The notes beneath the pieces are model-generated. The model saw only the letters and a program-made list of their open reading frames with translations, was not told where the DNA came from and did not search any database. 64,000 nucleotides of DNA from Klebsormidium nitens. Taxonomy: Eukaryota > Streptophyta > Klebsormidiophyceae > Klebsormidiales > Klebsormidiaceae. Positions 32,589 through 46,000 of the stretch are shown here, one piece after another (within the stretch, counting starts at the first letter, position 1; each line of letters opens with the position of its first letter). The stretch lies in assembly GCA_000708835.1 (NCBI GenBank), contig DF237425.1:4322-68321 (forward strand), in the 5' to 3' direction. The translations under genes were made by a program, and so were the position numbers.

Positions 32589-32965
32589 CGTCCTTGAAAG
32601 TTTGAACGTCAATATCTAGCTTACATTGACGGTACCGATCGAAGATAATCAACGCCAGGAGCGTCGTACGTACTGAGTATGTTCTGCGGTAGATGTTTGA
32701 TTTGTCCTGTTCCTATAGAGTACTGCTGCACTGAAGGCTGGTACGTCGCTCCTAGGACGCAGTGAATCAACACGTTTCTCGAAGGAGACCTTGAAAGCAT
32801 TAATCAATGTCAAGCTTACATTGTACACCGTACCGACTAAAGATTTAAGGTCATGAGCATCGTACTATGTATATTCAGTTTGCAGTAGTTATTCAAGTTC
32901 CCGCTCCTAGAGTAGTGCTCATGACTGTAGACGCTCAGGAAATCAACACGTTTCTCGGAGGCAAA
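32589..32965 (+). repeat. Diverged tandem duplication, ~200-bp unit
   Basis: Copy 1 (about 32589-32786) and copy 2 (about 32788-32965) share CCTTGAAAG, AGCTTACATTG, ACCGTACCGA or GGTACCGA, GAGCATCGTAC or GAGCGTCGTAC, TTC..CTCCTAGAG-like bases and AATCAACACGTTTCTCG in order. A further fragment (AGCTTACATTACC) begins near 33192. No reading frame is conserved across copies. It lies just downstream of the MAPKKK stop codon. Confidence 0.75.
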
Positions 32966-33297
32966 CTGTATAATGTAGCGTGCAATGATGCACCTCTAAA
33001 CAAGAATGGGTACAAAGCAGATGATGTTGAAGGTCGAGAACGAAGTGAATTTGACGCTGTCACTGCTGCGGTTACGTTGATCAACGCATGGAATCGAGGC
33101 AGCGGTACAGGGACAAACGTCCAATCGTACATTCTCTTGAATGAGCATGCCCCACTTGCAGGAGGCATCCAAGGAGAGTCACGGTAGAGCTTAGCTTACA
33201 TTACCTTGCAGAAGCAACACGCGCCAACAATATATATGCTACAGTCCGGTATGCTGAAGAGGTGATCGAGGTCAATCAGTGTTAGATTCCGTACAAG

Positions 33298-36200
33298 CTA
33301 TCTGGGTATAACGGGTTGACCAAGCCTGCTGCTCTGGCGCATGAAGGAGCTATCCCGCGTACCATATGGCGAGCCTCCATAGCTCATAGGCGATCCCCGG
33401 TCGTCTGATTGTCGTGCTACCGAGCGACGGTAATGATCTGCAACGGAGCAGGCACAGGTTCCAGATTCCATTTCAATCGGACGTTCTGCTCGAGACCAAA
33501 CGCAGAGCACTCCCCCCTAAAAGTGGCACGCCTAGCCGAAGGCCAGGTGGGATGCGAGGAAGTGATGGAAAAGCGACCTCCTTGACAGGTTATCCCAAGC
33601 GAACGGAGGCGATAGTACGACCCTTGCAGATGATCATAGAACTAGCAGCGGGAATGCAAGGGCTGTCAACTCTCGGGTATGATTTGCTGGCGCCACCCGG
33701 CTCATCCCAAGCTTCTCAGCATTTCAAAGGTACATGACAACCATCAGGCACCCAAATAACGGAGGCTCAGGCAGTTCCAACCAAGTTGGCGTTTCTTTTC
33801 GTGAAAGGGCGGTCATTGGAGGGGATCAGGTTGGCTGGTCCTACCGTGAAGAGTCGGTCAGAATAGCGAAGGGGAAAGGCATGTGTCCCTCACCTTTTAC
33901 ACGGACGCTGTCGAGCTCTCTTGCGAGCTCTTGCTTCCACTGCTCTTCCTTGGAAAGCGGCACGTCTTTCAAGCTGCAACAAGGAAACATCGCAGGGGGT
34001 CATCAATCACGATAAGAGGCCTCGGGTATCGGATGTGAGTCGCCCGCAAAATCGTTGTTAACCTTATGGGAGATGCAAAAGGAGGCTGCCCGATGAGGAG
34101 AGCCGCACTGACGAAGAAATTTTGACAGGAAAGAAGACATGCACAACCGAATATTTCGCTCTCGCCCTATCTCGTGCGCTTGTTCCGAGTTAGCGTCCTG
34201 AACACCATAACCAGCACCTCACGTGGGGCAAGACCCGCAATAGAATCTCCTTCCAGTCGAAACAGCTCTTTTAGAAACTGAATTCCTCCAATTGGTGAAC
34301 CTGCCTCAGAGGAATCAGAAGGCAAGAGCATAGAAGGGACGCACAAACGGTCCAGTTCTTTCTCTAAGACATCACTGTTAAGCTTCGCTGCCAACCCACC
34401 TTTCGGTCAGGAACGGCTGCGGCGGCCGCCCCAGGTCCAGGTCCGCCCTCGAAGCCCCGCCCTCCAGAAACGACGTTGCCCGCTTCACCCCAACCGGTAC
34501 GACACTGACGTCACTCCCGTCCCGACTGCTCCTCGCGCCGCTGCTCCCGCTGGTGCCGCCGCCGCTCCCGCCCTCCCGGAAACTGCGCGCACCCCGCGCC
34601 CGCGCGATCAATGGCGACGGGCCCCCCTCCGCGGGAACCACGCACCCCCCAGCGTTGGCACGGGTTCGGGGCTCGGTCTGCGGGACCCGGGGTACCGGGG
34701 TACGCGCGTAAGTTTCCTGGCCTCGGGGGGTGCCCCGGAAGCTCCTCGGGGGCGCGTCGTAGCTGTCTCGGTACGGGTCGGGGGGGTATCCGTTCACTCG
34801 CGGGCTGGCGTAGGGATCGGCGGGCTGGGGGGAGTAGCCGTTCCCTCGGGGGGAGGAATAGCTGTCCGCTTGGCTGTACCCATTATTGCCTCGGCCGTAA
34901 AACTCCCCCCCGCCAGAGTCGGGGTATCCATTACGCCCCTCCTCGTCGGGTGGCGCATACGAGTCGTCTTCTCGAGAGGGCGACCCCGAGTAGGCTTCTT
35001 GCTGCACGCTGGTCGCCCCGTAGCCGTCCGTCTCCTCGCCGGAGCGCTCGTCGGAAGCGTCCGAATACCGGAGGCTCGAGTTCGCCTGTTCCTCAAGAGG
35101 CACAATCAGCTCTTTAAATTTTTGCGCCTGCTCGTCTAGGAACGCCATGAGCGTTTCTTCGTTCACGACTTCCTCGGTGCCCAGATCTTCCTTTTCCGAC
35201 CGGCCCTTGGAACCCTCCTCTAACCGCTCGCTTTTGCCTCCGTAACCCTCGTCTAACCTCCCGCTTTTGGCACCATAACCCTCTTCCAACTTCCCGCCCT
35301 TGCCGCCATATGCTTCTTCCGCCTTTCCAGCTCTGCCGTCGTCTAACCGCCCAGACTTGCTCCGATAACCCTCGTCTAACCTCCCGGTTCTGAGCTCTTC
35401 CCCCTCGACTAACCGCCCCGTCCTGCCTCGATAACCCTCGTCCCCCCTCTCCTCTCTATTTACGTATGCTTCCTCCGTCTTTGACCGCACGCTTTTCCGT
35501 TCTTCCTCCCTCTCTCTCGAGCTCTGCCGTGAGTGGGCCCTGCTTTTGGGCGGGTCGGCATTGCTAGCACTGGCGCCGGGGGTGCCCTCGTTGCTGACAG
35601 GGCCTCCCGCGAGCTGCCTGCGAACTTCCGCCGAGACAAGGTTTTCGTCCTCGCTCAAACTGTTGTCCCAGTGTACGATGTTGACGTCGCCCGCAATCGT
35701 TGGCTCCTCCATCGGATTGAACGAGTTCTGTGAGAAAGAAGAAGATGGATCAAGGCTATCTGCCAAACATGGGAGCATCCTCACAAGAACAGCAAATAGT
35801 GAGCGAAGTGGTCAACATCAAGCGGACTCTTCATGATCAACGAGATAAAAGGATAAGCTCTTCACACACTGAGAAAGCTTTGAAACTACAACAATAAGAT
35901 CTTCATTGGACAGAGAGAATGAGAAGACGCGAAGGAACACGGAGGGACTCGAAAAAGAGAGGGAAAGCAAGAGGGAAAGACGGTATCATAAGTACCGCAA
36001 TCATATGTCTCTACCCTTACTTCCTTGAAGACCAATATTGGGTCCGCAGGATACATTTCCAAGATAAAATCGCAGGCTTCACTTCCGAGCAGATTCGACA
36101 GAAAGTTACAGAAGAGTACAGACAGTCAGAAAAACGGGACAGAACAAGGATTTCGAAAGTCGCGGGGGAATTTCGGTGTCGGGATTACTATGCAGACCTT

Positions 36201-39200
36201 GTACGCAACAAAAGGGAGCCGCCGTGCCTCAGATCTTGGTGATAGTGTCTATCAGCACTGTTTCTCAGAGTGGTGCATGACATATTTGCATCATAGGCAG
36301 CGGCCCCCTCGAAAAATGTCAGTGACATCGTTTCCAGCAGAAGGAATACCAAGCCCGACACTCGGAGCAAGCGTCCAGACAGCGACAGCCCTTCGGATCC
36401 AGCCTGAAAATATCACCAATTTTGTCATAAGAGCTCACCATCATCGAGAGGTTATTGTAATCCCCTACGCCCAGCCCCGTCGGGAACTGCACCATACCCC
36501 GCGCCTCCTCCTCCTCTTCGCTCCTGTGCCCGTTCTGGCGGCCCCCATCCCGGAAGCTCTCCCCGTCCCTAGTTCCCCCTCCGCTCTCGCCGGGCGAATA
36601 CTCCCCCCTGCTCGCGGACTGGTCTTCGCCGATTGGGCCCAGCTGATTTTCGTAAGCGAGGCTGGCCTGATTTCGGTTGAGGCTTTGTGGGGGAAGGGAG
36701 GATACTACCGAGCCTTGCCGCATGCTATCGTCGTCGTAACTGGTGGAAGGGGGGAGGGGGGCGGTGGGAGGGGTGGCGGGGCGCTTGTTCCAGGCGGGAG
36801 CGTAGGAAGGCGTACGGCCTCCTGCGCTCGTGAGTGTCTGCACGGGTCACCGGAGAACGGGCATGAGTTGGCTTTCGAAACAGCAATTGAATTCTTTGTA
36901 CAGGAATGTGATTATTCTGGACTCGATTGATGTGACTCAATTGATGTGTATGGCCAATTCAAACGACTAAGATTAGGCCGAGCCTTCGAAAGGTGGAGGC
37001 CTCGGAGAACGATGCTTTTCTGCTTCCACCGACGAGGGTGTGGCGGTTCGTAATCTAAAGCAGTTTCGAACCCGGTCGACAATGAGCTCGGAGCCAACCT
37101 TCGAAATTGATCGAAAGCAGTAATCAGGTGCCAGAATCAAACAGAAATATCAAAGCCTGGCCAACACATTAAGAACTGCATGCATGCTGAACTGTGCCCC
37201 GCTCTCCTTTCTCCAAGCCACGCAAGATTATGGGGATGGTTTCACTCACCCCACTGGTCAGCACGGGCGTTTGCTGCGAGGGCACAGACGGAAGGAAGGT
37301 GCTGCTAGCAAGGGACGGGGAAATGCTAGACCGCTCGAGACCGGCTTCTGCTATGAACGGGTGCTGCACAGAGAACCGGGGCACGTTAAGGAGCTTTTCC
37401 TAGACCTTCAGGAGCTTTCCTTGGAAACGACCAACTCCATAAACGGCGGAGAAGGACGGTCGCGGGGGTTTACTGAAGACACACCATTGGTCTAAACTCA
37501 CTCAATTCTTTTCTTGAAGAATGATGCAACCAATGATTGCTGCTAGTCGCAGTCCCAAACCAGCCTTCGTGTTGTCAGCAAACTTTGGTACCTGCCGAAA
37601 TGTCGAGCTTAAGACAACGATAGATTCCTTTGATTGTCTCCGTCTCTTTTGGTCGACTTCGGTCATGCTAACCGATCTCAGCACGCTTGGCCCTGTCAGC
37701 TCGAAGGTGCGATATCTTCTGCATTACAGATTTCTCGAGCACACAGGACCAGATTCGGCAACAGTCGTTATGATTCCAGAACTCGTTCTTCCGAATCATT
37801 CTCTACATGAACGAATGTTGCAGAATTTTCCGCACTTACCCTGAGTAGCTCTGTGGCGCTCGGCCTCTCCTTTGGGTCTCGCCGAAAGCACTTGAGCAGG
37901 AAATCGCGTCCATCGGCCGACAGGTTTTCGGGGATCGGCGGGGGGCCTTTTGAGGATGCAATATGGAAAAGTGCGGAGACCTGCAAAAAGCGTGTATACT
38001 TAGCACTACCAATCACCGGCTACAACGAGTGTCTCGTAAAACCATGGCGAAAACCTGAAACCTTTTCAGTGCTGCATGAAGCTTGATGCTTCCATGGGCC
38101 GCAGGGAACAGGGAACAGGGAACAGGGAAGGGTCAGGAGGGACGATTGCGGTTGTGTGTCTTCTCACCCCTGACGAGAACTGGCTCCAAGGCGGCTTCCC
38201 TGTCGCCATCTCAATGACTGTGCACCCAACGCTCCAGATGTCCGCTTGTCTTCCATGCCCCGTTTGCTTGATCACCTCTGGGGCCATCCAATACGGTGTG
38301 CCCTTCATGGACCGGAATCCCTCTGACATGGTCGCCTGTAGAGAAACATTCGAGGTTGTTCGCCTACAAAATCGGAACTCCTGTTCGCTTCAGAACATTG
38401 CAAGGCTACTTCTTGAAATGAAGGCTTGACCGAAGTGCTTGGTTTAGTCCTTAACCTCTGCACAAGGATACTTGAAATGAGCAGATTGTGAACAATTTGC
38501 ATGTCGACTGTTACCTTCAACACGAATACGCCTTGTTGAAACCAAAATCTTCAACCAAAGTCGATATAAGGGCACGCTTCCCATTCCCTAAAACTTCCAT
38601 TTCCCGCTTAATTGCTGGAAATTTCGAAGAACCAGGGACCATCTTTTGCCTTCCATTTCAGTCACTAAGCAGAAAGTGCACGAATCTTTCAAACAACCAT
38701 CATCCGAGTCGGGAAAGGAGGTACTCGGAACCAATAAAGGGGAGGACACTCACCAAATCAGCTAGCTTCTTCGAAGCTCCAAAATCAGCGAGCTTGATCA
38801 CGCCTTTATTGTCCACCAGAATATTGGCTCCCTGCATGGCATAGAAGAGGTTCAGTTGATAATCGGATTGATGGGCCAGCATCGACGTTGCTGCAGCAAA
38901 TTTGAAAGATCGAGAGAATGATAAATAGATTGTGATTAGATTTCAACCTCGTACTCTCCACAAACTTTCGTAAGATCAAAATACTCCCACCGCAGCAGCT
39001 GTTCTGCCTCAGAACGAGGTCTTGAGCCCGGGCTAGCAGCCTACCTTGATGTCTCGATGCATGATCTGGTGGTTGTGCAAGTACTCCAAACCAAGCAGGA
39101 GCTGGCACGTGTATCTCCGAATGACCTGGGCGCACAAAGTTGCTGTCAGATTGAGGAGGACAAGGAGTTCTGGGGTTACCGAAGACTGTCCAATGTCGGG

Positions 39201-41458
39201 GGGCTGCACAGCAAGGAGCGCTTTCTAACACCACGAAGACTGGTTTGAAACCTGTCACAAATCACTGATGCTCACTGCAGATCACTATCAACCGAGCGGC
39301 TGGAGATGCATTACATATGACAAGACTGCATCTAAAGAGACCTTCCAGGTGGGGAAATGACCAGCCATAGAAGCCATAATCGAAAAGAGGAGGCTTCTAC
39401 AATGATTCCTGGTTTCTTGCACTGACGTTATGACGTACCCGCAAGCAATGTGTAATAATTCGAAGAACTTACTGTTTCTTTGAAGCTTCCAAACTTGGAC
39501 AGAAGCGAGGCGATCGAGCCCCCAGGGACAAACTCAAGGAAGATATTCAGGCACTCCTCCTCACGGTCGGTTCCCAGGTACCGCTGCATGAGCATCATAT
39601 CCGCATGTCAGGTAGGATTTGTCTATCAAAAAGATGCTCTTGCAACTGCTCCCCCTGGTTTTCTGCGCCGCTTCACCTTGTAAGCGGGAAAAAGCGGCAC
39701 AGAAGTTGTGACCTCCTACCTGAGAAAGTATTTCAAGGAGTACTGACCATCCTTTTCTCAGCTTTTCACAACAGAAACTCTTCTTACACTGGCTGCTTCC
39801 AACTGTTGTTGCAACAAGCGGTGTGAAGTGCCTCATTCTGTGCCTTCCCTGTCCGCATCACACGTCCAATCCGCACCAACTTTTAAAAGGGGGGCATTGC
39901 CGTACTTACCACGATGTTCGGATGCGACAGGTTCCGGAGCACAGCCACCTCAGCCTCCAGCCCCTTCAGATGTTCCTGGATCTTCTCCTTGGACGTATTA
40001 TTAGTTGCTAGGAGGACCTGCTTCACTGCTAAAAGCTCCCCCGAATCTAGGTTCATCCCCATGTAGACCCTCCCAAATGCACCCGCGCCGATCAGTTGCC
40101 CCTTGGCCCATCGGATGGGCTCTAGGGTGTCTTGCGGCGGCCCGACACCCTCGATCATGCGCTGCAGATCGTCGGCGCTATCCCCGTTTTCGTGGAAGAC
40201 TGGAGCTTCGTCAACGCTGTTGAAGTAGTCGTCCTCCGCAGGGGTCTGCAGATCACAGAATGATTGGACCGTGCTTTGCCAAAGCTTCAGAATTGGCAGC
40301 TGATAATCACAGAATGGATTGGACGAAACGATCATAAAAGGTTGGTTCAACAGATCAACTTTGCCAGATGCTGTTCTTGAGGCATATGCTGAGAATCATT
40401 TCTGCTCAGGAAGGCAGAAAACTTTCGCAGGTAGAAGACCGGCTCTTTCAAAGTGCTCTCCTTGAAAAGTAGCGGTCAGACGTTGTAGATGCCTCTAAGA
40501 CAACTTTTCATCCCACGAGATGTGGAGATGAATTACAACCTGCTAGCAATAGGGGCTAGCTGTTGCTCAACCCTAACGCTTGATCGTTTATGCAGGAGAT
40601 CTGCGCGCCAAAGCAGGCGTCCACCTTGGAACCAGCGGAAAAGATTATTGGGGCCAAACCTGAGGCGTGCTTGCGCTTGGGGGGGTGGTCAGGTTTGCAG
40701 GGATGCTTGGGGGGATGTCCACCCGCAAGTCACGATTTGCACGTGGTGGTCTTTCCTCCCCTCGGGGCTGCATTTGAGGCACATTCCCATGAATAGTGGA
40801 TAAACAGAGCGGTCCATTCTGCAGGGTCCCTGAGGAAGGTTACATCATCGGACAATATTCGTTCACAAGGAGAGTTAAGGAATAGAAGAAGCACAGATTG
40901 ATTTGGAGTCCTCCAACTGGAATTGAGGAGGAGCCCAATGTGAACCCAACCATATGCACAATCCAATGGTTTGAAAATGGCGATTTGCAGATACTCACCC
41001 TTGCATTCCGGTTCACATCAACTCTCCTGCTCTGGCCCGCTTCAAACCTTGATGCAGCATAGGAACTTTCTCGGCCTCCAAGTGGTTTCTGCCGGACGTC
41101 AGCACTTGCATGGTTTGCATAGCTGTGCTGTCCATAAACAGCATTCTGGACATAGGCTGGATGCCCATCCTGCAAGCGCCCCATGAGAGTAAGATTTATT
41201 GATACTTTGCAACTTTCAAACTGGTGAAGTATGCAGAGATTGACTGGCTTTCAAATTTGGACTGACTCGCAGATAAACCCTTTTCGAATCAGTGACCCGC
41301 AGCAGCGAGAATTCGAAAAACCAGAAAATCAAGAGGGAAAAATTGCAGGCGTTACCAATTCTTTACATTATCAATGAGATACGAAATGGTCTTACGATGG
41401 CAGCACTCACATGCTCGTCTGGAAAAGCCTGTCTCCCAGCACAGAGCGATGCCCCCAT
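33298..41458 (-). CDS. MAP kinase kinase kinase, ANP/NPK1 type (13 exons, 1064 aa)
   Basis: ANP/NPK1 kinases phosphorylate MAPKKs in plant cytokinesis and stress signalling (family knowledge). Exons, in gene order: 41458-41411, 41169-40999, 40245-39910, 39583-39473, 39125-39045, 38831-38754, 38335-38168, 37980-37840, 37363-37250, 36837-36439, 35727-34400, 33973-33894 and 33437-33298. All phases join with no stop. Kinase domain about 118-385: glycine loop GAGAFG (126-131), LAVKQ lysine, HRDIK (245-249), DFGAS (266-270), [10 protein letters not shown] (287-296), then LLRHPFI. The C-terminal ANP signatures SFNPMEEP and [13 protein letters not shown], and an exon with [14 protein letters not shown], confirm the subfamily. 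A tandem-repeat insert (about 645-726) and a Gly/Ser/Tyr-rich tail make it longer than the ~650-residue land-plant proteins. The first exon ([10 protein letters not shown]) is the least certain; it fits the loose N-myristoylation consensus. Confidence 0.92.
35197..35442 (-). repeat. In-frame tandem repeat in MAPKKK exon 11
   Basis: About 82 residues are built from 10-14-residue units around GRLDEGY and [69 protein letters not shown]. The units are acidic/basic alternating with Gly and Tyr and are predicted disordered. They sit between the SFNPMEEP and AFLDEQ motifs, where land-plant ANPs have no such insert that I know of. Confidence 0.85.
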
Positions 41459-43027
41459 GCTGCCCTACAGAGTAACCCGAAGTTGCCCTGCTCGGACCCC
41501 GAGTAGCTAATGACTTCTTAGCCTGTCCACCATGGTAGTGATACAGGCTCTCTGCTCGAATCTGTGCTCTAGCACATGCTTTACACAAGAAATCTGTCTT
41601 GACGGCAGTCTTGATGTCCCCAACGCTATTCAAGCTGCCTTGCAATACGGAGTGGAAAGTTAGGCTGACATGTTATCCAGGTTGGCAAACATTGTGAATG
41701 GCCCAATTGATCACCCGTGCACCATCGTTGCAAGCGACTGGCTTCTAAATTGAGCCTGTGCACAGCACCTTTGATAGAACCAACAGAAAGTGCCTCTTCC
41801 AATGTGGATAACCGTCTTTATTGGAGATAGCTGTCCTAGTCAGCGCAGCGGTCTCATGGGCTCATGTCACAGCAACCAGTACCCCAGGCCAGCACTTGGA
41901 TTTCTCCCTTGACCACCAGCCTGGGACACCCCTGTTGTCTCCGTGCATGTTTCTAACCGCTCAACCTTCCCTCTCAACCCTCCTTGCTCAACAAGCTCTG
42001 TCTGAAACTCGTTTCGACACTTTCAAATCCACTAAGTAAGCATCCCCAGGAATCGCTCTAACAGGGAGGGCAGCCCCTGTACCATCGAATGTGTCAGGTG
42101 GAAATGCCAGGCAATGCGAACTACCAAGCAGCAGGGCAGCAGCTGCAGGCTGTCCTGCTCGCGCCTGATCTCCCCTGTGCGTCCGGCCTCTTCCTGGAGC
42201 TCTGACTCAACGGTTGGAAGCACATTGTTGAAGTAAATGTTGACGGACGGTGAAAGTGTCCGGCTTACATAATGCTCATATGCCGTCTATTCAATCATTT
42301 TTTGTTTTTCCCAACGTCCCTAAGACCTGGTTCCATAACAATCCATTCAGAACAAGATTTTGCAAACAGAAACTGATCATATAGTCACAGAATACCGGAT
42401 TATACGAATTTTACGCAATCGCCAAAACCTACGTCCCAAAACAAAAAGCAAGCACTGGATCATGGATGACATTTAGAGATCAAACCAGAGGGGGACTTGA
42501 AGTTGAAGCACTGAATGCATGAGAGCTCAGAGAATCTGAATAGTCTGCAGAGAGCACATGGGAGCAGCCTGAGGAGCTGGAACCATTGGCTGGTCCTTTG
42601 CGCAGCCAGACGGTTGGGTTCATGCTCTTCGAAGAAACGAACACACATCAGAAACCATTACCTCTGGGGACGGCACGACCCCTGGTTTGCAGATTGTGGA
42701 CAAGGAGGAAAGCAAGGTCGGCAGTGCAGTGTTGTCCAGCGGCTCAGCCCCAAAACGCCTAGACAAGGTGCAATTCCACGTCGAGGAACTCAGCCGGTTG
42801 CAGCTCGTACTACAAGGAGGATGCCATAGAAAGTTTGTTGTTGCTATGTACTCGTCTGCTTCCAAGTCTCCGCAATTCAACCAATTGAGGCAGTTTTGGC
42901 TTTCTAAAAGCTCTTTCAAAAAACCACCAATCAGGCCTTCTCAGGGCGGCACATTTAAGGTAGCGTCCGACAATCTTTTCCATCTCCTGCCTTTGACAGG
43001 AGCAAATCTTCTGCAAGAAGGGAGACC
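41459..43027. other. Shared divergent promoter interval, MAPKKK / MOS1-like
   Basis: The MAPKKK starts leftward at 41458 and the MOS1-like gene is proposed to start rightward at 43028, leaving about 1.57 kb between start codons. I see no convincing exon. Both 5' untranslated regions and promoters should be here. No clear TATA box can be singled out. If the first exon of either gene is misassigned, the interval changes. Confidence 0.5.
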
Positions 43028-46000
43028 ATGCTCGGAGGCGAGAAAAGGTAAGTCCTGTGTATATATCTAGTTGGTGGCAAAGGGTTTTCAGTCTTCTGCT
43101 GAGAAAGCTTTTCTTTGCTTAGTAAGTAGTGTGAAGACGAGAAACATTTAACTTGGTGGTTTGGCCGCGTCTTTGACCGTGTTGCACAAGAAGCAGACTA
43201 TGTGAACCTTGTCTTTAAGCATTTGGTACAACAATTCCCTGCTTTTGTATGGCGACTTTGGAGCCTCGTGTCCCTCCTTCAAGGTTGTCTAATTCAAAAT
43301 GGCGCTTTAATGTATCGTCCAGTGTCTGCTACATCCTTGGTTTTATTTTGAGTGGTGACTCTCCAAGGTGGTGCCTGCTTTGAAGGCAGACTTTACCTAC
43401 TCTCAGCGTCTGCCAATTGCTCACACAAATGCAAGTTCTGTGGCGGTCTTTCAAGTGACTGCAGTTCGACCTATTAGGCAAAGTCTGCAATTATATTCAT
43501 TCGTTGGCAATTTTCTTGGCGAAGAGGTTCTGCATTTCAACCGGGTCCATTAATTCCTGACCAGTGGTGGAAGGTTTTATTTGGATTGTCCGTTACTTAT
43601 TTCCAATCAGGCTTTGGTGCCATTCGAATACCCCATAGTTTGCTCATCTTTGGCGCGAGCTACTCGCTTGTGGTGCAACTCTTTGAAGTATTTAGAGTAC
43701 AGCAACAGCGCAGACTGTCAAAATAGTCTTTGGAGGGCCACTGGTTTTTACGCGCGCCAACGCAACTCTTTGTGTACATCGTAGGGGCCCTTGCTCATCT
43801 GTGTCTGCTTTGCCACTTGGTTCTTCTGCTTCTGTGTACAGAGGAGTCTTGTCCGGAGGAGCTCAATCGTACTTAGCAACCCCAATCATTGTGTGCATTG
43901 TTGGGCCCTTGCTCATCTGCGCAGCTCAACCAATTGTTTGTATCTTTTCCTGTTTTACAGAGGAGTGCCAGCCCGGAGGGGCTTAACCGTACTTGGCAAA
44001 ATTCCAGCGGTGCCAAAGCCTATCAATCTTCCCAGTCAGAGGTGAGTGCTAGACATGCGAGCACGTGATGACCGGCAGCTTTAATTGCCCGTTCTCAGCG
44101 ATCAGAATTCAGCATCTCGAACGCCTTTTGTACAAGGTTGTTATTGCCCTTTGGAGGTTCGCCGAACGTCCAGACCTCTTAAGAAGCAAAATATCATTGT
44201 TGCTGCAAGATTGCTGTTCAAAAGAAGGTGCGCCGTTTTGAGTTTCCATGTGTGGGGCTGTGGTTTATGTGCGTTCTCATTGTTTGCAGGCTTGAAAATC
44301 GGGGACTCGATCCCAATGTCGAGATTGTACCCAAGTAAGTACTCTGGATTTGTGTTCTTCTTTTGTGCCTCCAGGCCAAGGTTGACTGTGGCAGGTTTGA
44401 TTTGACCAAGCAAGAGAAGCAGTTGGTCGCCTTCTGTGATGGAATCTGGACAGCGACTTATCTAGCACTCTGTGTCGCCTATATTTGTATCTGTTAGACA
44501 AAACTCAGAGAGAGTACGTGGTCTGGACTTGTTCCATGTGCAAAATCCTGTCAGTTGACTGTCATCGTCCTGATTTTGAACCGTATGTTTCTACACCAGG
44601 CATTGAGACCTCACGCGATAATAGATGCTCTCACTTAGACATTCTTCCAGCTTATCGTAATAAGCCTTAACACCGTCGACAGAAAGCAGACTTCTTGAGG
44701 ACATCGTTCATGGTTTGGTGTTGTTTCAGGGGCTCCTTTGGATGGGCCACCGGACGTTCTCCCCCAACAAGCGCCGGTCCATGGGGCGCTCACGCCCCTC
44801 CGCCAGCGGGGCCCTGGGGCGGGCCTGCCCAGCCAACCGCCGCGACGCCTCAGCCGAGCCTTCTGGAAGTTCAGCAACAGCAGTTAGAACAGCAGCAGCA
44901 GCAGAAGCAGGTATGTTACACTTCTCCTTTCAGTGGCGCTATGGACACTGAAGAGTTGAGCGATCGGTTGGGGAGTGCTGATTTGGCGCTCTCTTGAGGG
45001 AGAAGGATCCTGGTGGGGCGTCTGCCTCATTGCTCTTTTCAATTCTTTTGAAATTGTCAAGACGAAGTCGGAACAAATGCATTCCGGGACAATCACTGCC
45101 AAAATGACGCGAAGTCTCTGAACAAGCGAGGTCTAGTCTCGGAGTTTCCTCGGTCCCTCATGATGTGAGTTCTTTGACTTCCCAAATTCGTGAAGTTGCA
45201 ACACTGGAACTCGCTCCTTGCCTCCTGCAGACCCCTGCACCACCAGGATCAAGCGCATGGGCCAACAAAGGCCCCCCGCCTGGGGACCAGGCACCGGTTC
45301 ATGAGCCGCGCCCACCTCGTCCTGCAAGTGCTGACGATGCGGGACGTGCTTTGAAGACGAGTCTGAGTACGAAGTCGGCAGACGGGGGACCCCCTGCTCC
45401 TGGAACGCCGCCAGTGCCATCGGCATGGGGGCTACAGAAGCCTGCGGTGAGCGTCGCCTGGTGTCAAATGATTGTGTGGTCTCGTTTCTCGAGTGATTGA
45501 TTGCGCAGCCTGTTGGGAAATTAATTGTCTTAGACCCTGATCGCAAACTAACAGCGTTCTGTCTATCTACAAGGGGCTCTGTTGGGAGGGCCGCTAGCGA
45601 GCGAAAATTCAAGAGCGAGTTGGGTCCTGCGGGGTATTGAGTTGCTGTTCACGTCTTAAATTGTTATATTCCCAGATGTATCCTTTTCTATGCTTATCAA
45701 TTTCTAGATTTGACACATCGATCAAACGGAGCTGAGGAGGGGGCAGCAATTCCGGCTCAAGGGGGCATATGGATCGGGGTATTTTCGTTGATCGGTGAAG
45801 GTGATACGGTTCCATGAGCTCAGGACAACCTTTCTTTCTAGTTTCTAGGCTGCAGTCAAAGCTACAAGCATTCGTTCTGGTTTGCAGGGACCTGGTTCCT
45901 CTTCGCGCCCCGCGAACGACAAAGACTTTCCGGCTTTCGGAGCAGAGAGGGCGCCTGATGAGCCGCCGCGCTCAGGTCAGTCTTCTTCCTTCTGCAGGAT

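Noticed and set aside
32867-33187. 106-codon plus-strand frame (opening MYIQFAVVIQVPAP)
   Set aside because: It begins inside the second unit of a non-coding tandem repeat, and the frame is not kept in the first unit.
34378-34399. Stop at 34378 as the C-terminus of the MAPKKK
   Set aside because: A GTGGGT donor at 34399 leads in exact phase to an exon encoding [14 protein letters not shown] and then to a final exon, matching the ANP C-terminus better than the read-through tail.
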